Shown: positions 56,089 to 64,000 of the stretch, piece after piece
How positions within the stretch are numbered: position 1 is the first letter of the stretch
Layout: each line of letters opens with the position of its first letter
From: Epichloe hybrida
Taxonomy: Eukaryota > Ascomycota > Sordariomycetes > Hypocreales > Clavicipitaceae
Length of the DNA: 64,000 bases
NCBI GenBank assembly: GCA_019022495.1
Contig: JAFEKR010000011.1
Location: forward strand, 434,001-498,000
Direction: 5' to 3'
Notes under the pieces: generated by a model
Databases searched by the model: none
What the model saw: the letters and a program-made list of their open reading frames with translations, nothing else
What the model was told of the DNA's origin: nothing
Translations under genes and position numbers: made by a program

Positions 56089-57566
56089 ATGAGGTTCATT
56101 CAGGTGCTCCTCGCCTGGATTGTGCCCATTGCATCTGCTCACATCCTCGAGCCAGGCGAAATCAACAAGACGCTGGTTCCTGAGAAGGAGTTCTTGATTG
56201 AAACCGCCCCAGGAAAGACACAATGGGCGAGTTTAGAAGACAAGTGGGAACTCCGCCGGGTAAGTGCCTGCCTGCTGTTGGCATGTTACAGCCTCACATC
56301 CCAGCCATCACATCCCAGCCATCACATCCTCCATCTTATCAATTTCTTGGATTCAAGACATGACCTCTCACGTTCAATTCATTTGCATCGCTCTGCACCT
56401 GTCGCGCCAGGCCTACAACCGGCCGCAGCTTGCACACATATACTAATCCTCGCTCCTCCTTGCATCAGAATGGGTCAAGGTTCATGGACATCACTGCGAC
56501 TGGAAATTTGGGCACCCTGAATACAGCTGCGAATGATACAGTCAACTACCCTTACAAGTGTTTGCACAGTTTCGGAGCCAAGCCGCTTGTAAAGCATCTG
56601 AATGGGTATCGCATGTTGAGAAACCTGAAGAAGCTGTGCAGCTTCCACACACGATACTACGACTCGTATCACGGCCAGAAGTCGTCCGAATGGGTACTTA
56701 AAAGGCTCAATCACTTGATCAAGAGAGCTCACGTCCAGGACTTTGTTACTGCCAAGAGATTTGACCATCCGTGGAAGCAAAGCTCCATCATTGCAAGAAT
56801 TGCTGGACAGTCCCAAACCACCATCATAATTGGGGCCCATCTCGACTCCATCAACCTGTGGCTGCCCACGCTGGCCGCCCCTGGAGCTGATGCTGGTGGA
56901 AGCGGTACCGTTACAATCATGGAGGCGTTCAACGCCTTGCTCTGGTCAAGAAGTCTTCGGGAGAAAAAGGCCGTCAACACGATTGAGTTCCACTGGTACA
57001 GCGCTGGGGAGGGCGGCCTGCTGGGCAGCCAGGCCGTTTTCAAGGAGTACGAGAAACGGCATCGTGACGTCAAGGCTATGCTGCAGCAGGACATGACTGG
57101 CTACGTCAGGGGCACCTTGGACGCAGGCCTGGCTGACAGACTCGGTGTCGTCGTTGACAATGTTGATCCCGGTCTGACCGCATTTATCAAGACGGTCATC
57201 GAGCAGGTACGTCAAGGATCCGTCAAACATCCGTCAAACATCCGTCAAAAATCCGTCAAACATCCCTCCATGATTGGTGGAAATGTCTGAACAAGCACAC
57301 TGACCCGTCTCTCATAGTATTGCAGCATCCCATGGGATGAAACCACGTGTGGCTACGCCTGCTCCGACCATTACTCCGCCTTCAAGGCCGGGTATCCCTC
57401 AGCATTTGTCATGGAGTCCTTGTCTGAGCATTCAAACCAACTCATTCACAATTCGTCGGACCTCATCGAAAACGTGTCTATTTTCCACATGCTCCAGCAT
57501 GCGGCAATGACGCTAGGATTCGCTTACGAGCTTGCTTTCCACAAGTTTGACGCAGACCCATTTTAG
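56089..57566 (+). CDS. Secreted M28-family leucine aminopeptidase homologue with altered active site
   Basis: Three exons, 56089-56259, 56469-57206, 57318-57566; 385 residues. A signal peptide is visible ([17 protein letters not shown]). Family motifs: GAHLDS (His181), [10 protein letters not shown] where the family has [26 protein letters not shown] where it has [14 protein letters not shown] (Asp265), CGYACSDH, and a late IH (LIHNSSD). Aligned with Vibrio aminopeptidase, the bridging zinc ligand Asp117 is Ala199 and the general base Glu151 is Gly237, while His97, Glu152, Asp179 and His256 equivalents remain. Frame, splice sites and signal peptide are intact, so this is either a catalytically dead secreted protein or a very recent decay. 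Intron 2 contains ATCCGTCAAAC repeats. Confidence 0.88.
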
Positions 57567-58189
57567 AAAGTTGATGAGAAATTCAAAGCCACTCTTTACT
57601 ATGCACGTCTCTTGCTACTCGTGAATCGGGGTGAATCGGGGGTCTCTCAGCCGATGAGGAGATTTTCAGTCCTTCTGGTCTGGTCAAATTGTTGTTTGAT
57701 TAGGATTACTACTAGGAGTGACGAGCTAGAATAGGTTTGGGTTTAGTCGTTAAAGAAGAGGCGTACCCAGCGAAAAGGGGAAGGAGTTGACGTTTTCTTG
57801 AAGTCTTACTAGATTCGTGTAAACCGCGCTCCATTTCCTTCTACGCACTATCAGACGCCACCTCATAGATGAGTGACTCATCAACTTTATTCCTCCCCAC
57901 GCGTGCGCCCTGGAAGTTTAATTTGATCAGGCTGGTAAAGAGGGAGTCCATTTGGCGCACAAGGGAAGTAGCCTTCGTGGGGCCCTCGACCGACTTCAAA
58001 CTCACTCCTGCCAATGCCAACCTTCCTGTGCCTTCTTACAACAGTTTAATACTCACATTTTCCCTCTTCTTCACGCTCCCCCTTCCCTTCTCTTCTCTAG
58101 CATCAATCACACTTGTCCGATTTTCCTCCTTTGTGTAAGATCACCCTCTTTACTGCACAAGAAGACGCTGTCTGACCTAGAGCAGCACA
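57567..58189. other. Intergenic region
   Basis: 623 bp; 3' UTR of the peptidase homologue and the promoter of the next gene. No recognisable element. Confidence 0.45.
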
Positions 58190-58849
58190 ATGTTCATTCT
58201 TGGAGAAGAGGATTTTAAGAACCTCGTGGAGCTCGGTGAAGCTAGTTCACTGAGCTCCGGTGGCATGATTCGACTTCACAAGCGTCGTGTGAACCGACCA
58301 TTCCACAAACGATCAAGCGACGAAGAAAACGCGAATTCTCCCCTTCCACCGATCTCAGCTACTTCATCAAGCCTTGACTTCATCACTATTCCGGACACAT
58401 TTATTTCTTTGGCAACCCTGATTTATCTTGGGTTCACGAAGGAAGAAGCCGAAAAAGTCTGGAATAAGTGGACAAATTGGCCTTATCCACGAGAAACAGA
58501 TCCTGATGATGAAGACAGTCCCTGGGAGAATATGCGATTTATTGACTTTATTCTTCTTCATATGGGATCTGACGGTTCTGATGATGATAATGATACCTAT
58601 TCCGAGAATAACGAGGAGTGGTATTCTTGCATGGTCAGATATGGCATCAATGATGAGCTACAAACAGCTATAATGGATCCGTACTTTGACTCAATTCGTC
58701 ACACAGAAACGTGTCTTCACTGGCTTCGAGATTCTATGGAGAGCCGCTATCATACGCTTGAAGAGGTCCAAGCTGCGTCTAGTGAGCGAGAAAGGGCAAT
58801 CCAGCGCGCACAAGAGCATCCAGGAGGATCACAGAATGTACAGCATTGA
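58190..58849 (+). CDS. Hypothetical acidic protein, 219 residues
   Basis: Single exon. Begins MFILGEEDFKNLVELGEASS; the middle reads TFISLATLIYLGFTKEEAEKVWNKW, a helical UBA/EF-like stretch, followed by a strongly acidic segment (DPDDEDSPW, GSDGSDDDNDTYSENNEEW) and a C-terminal coiled part (RYHTLEEVQAASSERERAIQ). I do not recognise the family. The regular codon usage and long open frame in sequence with several AT-rich third positions support a gene. An alternative in which it continues past the stop via an intron cannot be excluded. Confidence 0.6.
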   Translation: MFILGEEDFKNLVELGEASSLSSGGMIRLHKRRVNRPFHKRSSDEENANSPLPPISATSSSLDFITIPDTFISLATLIYLGFTKEEAEKVWNKWTNWPYPRETDPDDEDSPWENMRFIDFILLHMGSDGSDDDNDTYSENNEEWYSCMVRYGINDELQTAIMDPYFDSIRHTETCLHWLRDSMESRYHTLEEVQAASSERERAIQRAQEHPGGSQNVQH

Positions 58850-59399
58850 CACTGGGGGGGCTCGGGAGAAGCGGCATAGCATGTATTATCAGTCACAGAC
58901 CCGGTGGCTCGTATTTTTCTTGGGCCATATTTCGGCCAAGATCGCGCATTTCTTGTTAATTCGACAGAGTTTCGCAATTGAACACAATCAGAAAGATGCT
59001 CGGGACTCATGCGTGCATTGCACTCTCAACATCGAACACACAAGGATTAAACCTGCATAGCAGAGCGGAAGAGGGAAGAAATGGACCGACCTCAAAATGA
59101 ATTTCTGACTTCAGCAAATAGAAGCAAAGTTATTGATTTTATAAAAAAAAAATGGGGTCATTGGTTGGTTGTGACTAATGCATCTAATTTATGAGTGACA
59201 AAATTATCAGCAATACCCAGCTAGTCCAACGATTAACAACCAAATAATAGAAGCAAATTTATCATGGCCTTCTCATCGACATTCCAATCCTCCGTCTTGT
59301 GCAGCAAAGATAACCTCGGACTGTCAAAATGTTGTGCTGGCGTATCCTTCCATGGTCCACAACTACTCATACAACAAGATGAAAAAAGCCACTGAGGCA
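58850..59399. other. Intergenic region
   Basis: 550 bp with an A9 run at about 59144; contains no convincing frame. Lies between convergent ends. Confidence 0.45.
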
Positions 59400-60603
59400 T
59401 CAAAACTCCAAATCCATTGCATCAGATTCCTTTCCTAGTGACTCAATCGCAATCACCATCCTGCGTAGATGGTACCCGGGGCAAGAGCGCCCAGACTGCA
59501 TACGACGACGCGCGTTGCCGCTGCAGCGGTTGCAGTAGATAATGAGGTGACGATTGTTGCAGGGGCATTGAGCGGATTCGTGGCCATGGCAATGACAGCG
59601 ATCGCAAAATTTGTTGTAGCCTCGAGCTTCCAGGACAAGACCCCTTTTCTCATGGTAATCGTAAATGACCTTGAGAGGGTTGCTGTTTCTAAGACGCCTG
59701 ATCAAGGTAGAGCTACCAATGTAAATTTGACCGATCATAGCACGAGAAACTGCCACATTGATTCGATGCCTATTGTCGGTGAAGCCCGTTGCGGAAGAGC
59801 GAACCATATCGTAAATCACGATTTCCGCTTCATGTCCTGCGGATTCGTCGACCAAACGGATGTCCACGGAACCATGATGAACCTCCGTGTCCGAAACCTT
59901 GCGAAGAAGTTCACGAAGTAACATTCTCTGTGCTGTGTACGGGGTGATTACCATGATTCTGGCTTTACGAACCTTGTCTGCGGGGACAGCTTGTCTGAGA
60001 TCGACGCAATTTGGGAAATTCTGTCGAGCGATCCAAGCGACAAAACCCATGACCGCTTGGGCTGAGGCATGGTTGGAGAAGGTAGTTCCAACCTTCCCCC
60101 CCTGTGATTGTTGTAAGTCAACGAAAACGGAACATCCGTTGACAGCCGGGGGGGGGAGAAGAGAGGACTACACTAGACCGCGAACATCATCCTGACTAAT
60201 GTCATACGACCTTAGTAGAATTCGGTTGCAGCTAGCACTTGGCAATCGCCCTCGGAACGCCAACTCTTCTCTCTCGGGATAAATACCCACGACACCTGCC
60301 TTGTCCATGCGAGCGAGGAGGCCGACGGTGCGCTGAGGACCAAACACGTCGCGATGACGGTGGACCAAAGCATGCAGGCCGGCCAGCGGTAATTGCAAAA
60401 TTACCTCTCAAGGTGGTAGAGACTGGATCGAATTGAAAGGGATCCCCAGCCATGAGTCCGGAGCTGTAGCCATCGGGAAAATTCTCAAGGAACACATCGT
60501 AGGCCTTCGCACCAGCCATGATGTTTGAGAATTCGACGGAATTGTCGTGGGTGTTGCAGGAAAAAAGAGGCGCAGCCGACTGGGCACTAATTTGTGCGTA
60601 CAT
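59400..60603 (-). pseudogene. Broken superfamily-1 (UPF1/NAM7-like) helicase remnant with C-terminal zinc knuckles
   Basis: Two blocks on the minus strand. 60603 to about 60400 encodes ...NIMAGAKAYDVFLENFPDGY and MAGDPFQFDP, a helicase motif III-type GDxxQ. About 60130-59400 encodes VFVDLQQSQGG, FSNHASAQAV, ITPYTAQRMLLRELLRK, VDESAGHEAEIVIYDMVRS and RINVAVSRA, which are motifs V-VI of UPF1-like helicases, then a Cys/His-rich tail (CDRCHCHGH, CNRC). Between them the frame shifts (at about 60400) and stops at 60168. The Walker A part and the YRM motif are missing; upstream lies only repeat DNA. An intron could explain one shift, but the lost core points to a truncated copy. Confidence 0.6.
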
Positions 60604-60809
60604 TATCCCCTACATGCCTTGCGACAGTAGGTTGGTCGACCCAAATTGACATGAGAGTTGTGAGAAAGAAGTTGAGGGGATGGAATGCGATGGCGGGAGA
60701 AGAGAGGGAGATGATGATGAGGTAGAGAAGGAGTTGTGTGTCGAACAACGAACGACCGGAATCGTAAGAGGAGAAAGTCCTGATATATATAGAGGGAGAT
60801 GGTGAGGAG

Positions 60810-61430
60810 ATTTTCATAAGCAAACGGGGGATTGCGGTTGTAAACAGCTGTCAGAAGTGCTAGCTTTGTGGCCCCACTTGGAGTGAATGAAGGATGACAC
60901 AATGTCATAGGAAAAAAGAGTGAAAATTTGAGGAGATTTTCATGAGCAAACGGGGGGGGTTGCGGTTGTGAATGGCTGCCAGTGTTGTAGCCCTGCTCGA
61001 AGTGAATGAAGGATGACACAATATCATAGAAATTCTTCATGAGCAGACGGAGGGTTGCGGTTGTGAATAGCTGCCAGTGTTGTAGCCCTGCTCGAAGTGA
61101 AAGAAAGATAACACAGTATCATAGGAAAAATTTTATGAGCAAACGGAGAGTCGCGGTTATGAATAGCTATCAGGGGTGCTAGCGTTATAGTCCCACTCGA
61201 AGTGAAGGAAGGATGACACAATATCATGGAAATTCTTCATGAGCAAACGGAGAGTCGCGGTTCGTGAATAGCTGTTGGGAATGCCAGCGTTGTAGTCCCA
61301 CTCGAAGTGAAAGAAAGATGACACAGTATCATAGGAAAAATTTTATGAGCAAACGGAGAGTCGCGGTTGTGAATAGCTGCCAACGTTGTAACCCTGCTCG
61401 AAGTGAAAGAAAGGTCACAGTATAATGTGT
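60810..61430. repeat. Tandem array of about 100-bp units, six imperfect copies
   Basis: Each unit contains ATGAGCAAACGG, GGTTGTGAATAGCTG, a CCACTCGAAGTGAA-like palindromic core, and GGATGACACAATATCATAGG. Units start near 60815, 60941, 61037, 61133, 61238 and 61344, with steps of about 94-126 bp. Minus-strand frames with MILCHPSFTSSG repeats derive from it. It abuts the broken helicase. Confidence 0.88.
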
Positions 61431-62477
61431 TACTAATGACGAAAAGTTGAGAAATAGCTTGGGGAGGGGGAACGTACGAGGCATAGAAGACTTCATCAAA
61501 TTGTTCTAATGAAAATGGGATTAGTGACGGCGAGATCAACGCCATAGATTATTTGAATAGTATTCATCTTAGACTCGTTGCTTTCTCTTTTCTAGCTCTA
61601 TATCGATTCGAGCGTGTTGCCCGTGAGGTGATAACCTCTGGGGTGGTGAGAGTCATTGCCAGTTAAGAGAGGAAGGAGCCAACTCGCATCTACAGATTCA
61701 TGGCGTTCATTCATCGTTCAAGAAAGCGGAGCGATCCCCGATAAAAGCACCTCCAGAAGGCAGGGAAAGGAGCCATGTGGCAGCTTCCCGCTTCCCTTCT
61801 ATATCGAAACAAGACGATCCCATGGATACAATAATATTTCAAGTAATGACTAATTAGATAAGAAGAGTTCGGGTTGGCTATTAGTCAACAAGACACAGAT
61901 ATACTGCAATGTATCGCGACGCGCTAGTCTTGGTGTTGAGAGAGACTTGATAGTTGCAAAAGGGGGGGGGGGGATGTTATTTACATGAGCGGACGGGCTC
62001 GTCAGGACCCTCACATTGACAGGCTTTAAAACGGACTTGTCGGATAAATGGAGCAAGAGAGCTCTTTCCTGGCGTTGATGATGGTAATGGAATCAAGAAA
62101 TGGCGTTTCTTTTAGGGTAGGCCGTCGTGCATATACATGTACTTTGGGTCATTCCAGATTGTGCTGTCTGATTGGCCGAGCAGTGGAGGGGGACAGCTCT
62201 CAACTCAATCCCAGACCGGACTTGGCGCAAAGCTCTCCATCACCAAATTCACGTATTCTGTAGCCGACGACCGCGCCTCGCATTTCTTTGTCACTCAGCC
62301 CATCCGCCAACCCTTTTGATCCGTGCCAATGGTTTGAGTCCGTGGGCATACTATCGTGTCATCGTCATTGTTCTACCCCCTCGCAGACTGCCAGTGCAGC
62401 TGCCCCTGGTCCTCTACCTTTTAGATTACTCTCCTCTACTTCGCATCTCATCGCTTCCTCAACTCGACTCCTTCGCC
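61431..62477. other. Region upstream of CDC73
   Basis: About 1 kb; includes copy B of a dispersed repeat at about 61718-61825, a G11 tract at 61962, and the CDC73 promoter/5' UTR from about 62150. The CDC73 frame is open upstream to 62172, but there the sequence lacks conserved character. Confidence 0.45.
61718..61825 (+). repeat. Dispersed repeat, copy B
   Basis: Related to 22030-22145 in order and orientation: AAGCGGAGC, GAAGGCAGGGAAAGGAG, AGCTTCCCGCTTCCCTTC, then an ACAAGACGATCCCATGGA segment against ATAAGGTCGTCCTGTGGA. Confidence 0.5.
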
Positions 62478-63823
62478 ATGGCCAACGCCGAACACGATCC
62501 TCTCCTCCTGCTGCGCAAAGCCATCTCCAGCAGCCAGCCATTCGTCCCTAGCGCCTCGGATGACCCGGGCGCCGACGAGTCACCACTCGCCCAAGCAACC
62601 CACCTGCAGTTCTCGAGCCAAGGCATCGCCCTCGCCATCGACACACCGACGCGCTTCATTTCCAATGACAAACCCGTCGACCTACGCAGTATTTACTTTG
62701 CGTGGCTGAATCGCGAACTTGCCATTCCCGAATACAATGCCTCTGCCACAACGCTCAACGATCAGCTTGCCGCTGCTGGATCCACCGGCAAGGTGCAGAA
62801 CTTGGGCTTCATCGAACGTCTCGATCTGATCACCTGGCTGGAGGGCGCGAGTGAAGAGAGCGAATACATCAAACCTGTGGCGGGAGATGCTGATGCTGCT
62901 GGTGCTGGTGCTGCTCCAGCATTCAAGCCTGGTGCTGCGTCGACAGCTGCTCAAGCGAGAGCAGGAAAGGGCACCTTGGATCCAAGGCTAGCCAGCGTGT
63001 ACGATGGCGAGCGAAGGATGGGTGATAGGAACACAGTTCTAAGGGGCATCAAGCCTACGGTATGTATACGGACCCATGGGGATTTTTTTCCCCTCGTCTC
63101 GGAACAAGCCAACTCAAGGGGCGGGAAATGATACTCAGACATGCACGACTATTTCTGACTATTCGAGAACGACAGGACTTTTCACACGTGCGCAAGCTTG
63201 CCGCTCCGTTCATCAAGAAGAAGTCGCAGCCACTCTCAGCACCTGGCCCAACATCATCATTGTCAATCAACCAGAAGGGACCTACCAGGAGGCCAGATCC
63301 CATCATTCTTCTCTCGCCATCGGCCTCGTCACTGCTCCGAATGACCAATGCGCGATCCTTCCTCGAAGACGGCAAATTCGTGCCCGCGGACGCGAGCGGC
63401 TCCACGGTCAGCATGCTCCACGTCCAGCGCGTCATGCGAGCCATCGACCCCAACCGCCCCATGCGATTCATTCTCGTCGAGGGCTCTGAGCAGTTCAAGC
63501 CGGAATACTGGAACCGCGTGGTGGCTGTCTTCACAACCGGGCAGACATGGCAGTTCAAGAATTACAAATGGAGCAGTCCCGGCGAACTGTTCAAGCATAC
63601 ACTAGGCGTGTACGTAGGCTGGCGAGGAGACCAGGTTCCCGACAGCATTCGCAGCTGGGGACAAAAGGTTCTTTCTACGGGTGTTGATCGATGGCGCGGG
63701 GGTGACGGCGCAGATGCCTCTCGATTCAGGGACAAGGAGGTTGTGGAACAGATTTGGAAGTCGATTGAGATGAACATGCGGAGCAAGGGGTGGCGAATCG
63801 ATTCGGCACCGACGTCGATATAA
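62478..63823 (+). CDS. CDC73: Cdc73/parafibromin, Paf1 complex subunit
   Basis: Two exons, 62478-63059 and 63176-63823, 409 residues. The intron (donor GTATGT, acceptor GACAG) joins LRGIKPTDFSHVRKLAAPF. The N-terminus MANAEHDPLLLLRKAI is typical of Cdc73, as is the RDNTVLRGIK-like NTVLRGIKPT. The C-terminal Ras-like domain shows RRPDPIILLSPSASSLLRM, FLEDGKFVP, RPMRFILVEGSEQFKPEYWNRVVAVF and QTWQFKNYKW, ending in VEQIWKSIEMNM. In the Paf1 complex it assists RNA polymerase II elongation and histone modification in the nucleus. An Ala/Gly-rich linker near residues 137-160 separates the two parts. The start at 62478 (GCCATGG context) is preferred to the upstream in-frame extension. Confidence 0.95.
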
Positions 63824-64000
63824 AAACTGATGCGAGACTGGCATTGATGGTGCTTGTGCTGGTGGTGCTCCACGCTGCGCTCATCATGGCGATTCATCAT
63901 ATTTGGGCGATTGCGGGTGAGTGAGTGCTCGAGGCGAGGTTGGGTCTTGAAGAAGAGGGCACAAACATTCTCGACAGAACAGAAGAAAGCGTCGGCGTTT

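Overview
The window looks like a chromosome segment of a filamentous ascomycete (Pezizomycotina, probably a sordariomycete). Genes carry short GT-AG introns of about 60-220 nt with GTAAGT-like donors and CTAAC-like branch points, there are fungal-type families (AVL9, Cdc73, peroxisomal FOX2, MSC2-type zinc transporter), and the transposons show C-to-T/G-to-A decay typical of repeat-induced point mutation (RIP). I cannot name the species.

Bases 1 to about 21,360 are an AT-rich, TpA-rich block with no intact gene. It holds two degenerate Ty3/gypsy-like pol remnants with integrase and chromodomain, a structurally complete but decayed Ty1/copia element (two 309-bp LTRs, 5-bp target duplication), a solo LTR with its 5-bp duplication, a second related LTR, and two elements with hAT hallmarks (CAG...CTG ends, 8-bp target duplications). 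The larger hAT-like element (3284-12399) is built almost wholly of satellite arrays and has the copia element nested inside it; the smaller is a 404-bp foldback element. They share a GTGGGTC-type motif. A 12-bp minisatellite (22.2-24.1 kb) lies between this block and the genes.

From 24 kb on, ordinary gene-dense sequence follows: AVL9 (+), a cullin-1-like SCF scaffold (-), an SRF1-like membrane protein (-), an ECM11-domain protein (+), a glycerate-kinase/Tda10-type kinase (-), a membrane RBR ubiquitin ligase (+), the peroxisomal beta-oxidation multifunctional enzyme FOX2 (-), a histidine-phosphatase-fold protein (+), a hypothetical protein (-), the mitochondrial carnitine/acylcarnitine carrier (-), a histidine-rich ER/Golgi-type zinc transporter (-), an intron-containing tRNA-Pro(CGG) (-), a secreted M28 aminopeptidase homologue with two active-site substitutions (+), a hypothetical acidic protein (+), a broken UPF1-like helicase remnant (-), an array of about 100-bp repeats, and CDC73 of the Paf1 complex (+).

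Most neighbours are unrelated housekeeping genes. The one pathway link is FOX2 plus the acylcarnitine carrier, about 6.6 kb apart, which act in peroxisomal fatty-acid oxidation and in acetyl/acyl-carnitine import into mitochondria. The most unusual signals are the satellite-built hAT-like element and the apparently inactivated secreted aminopeptidase.
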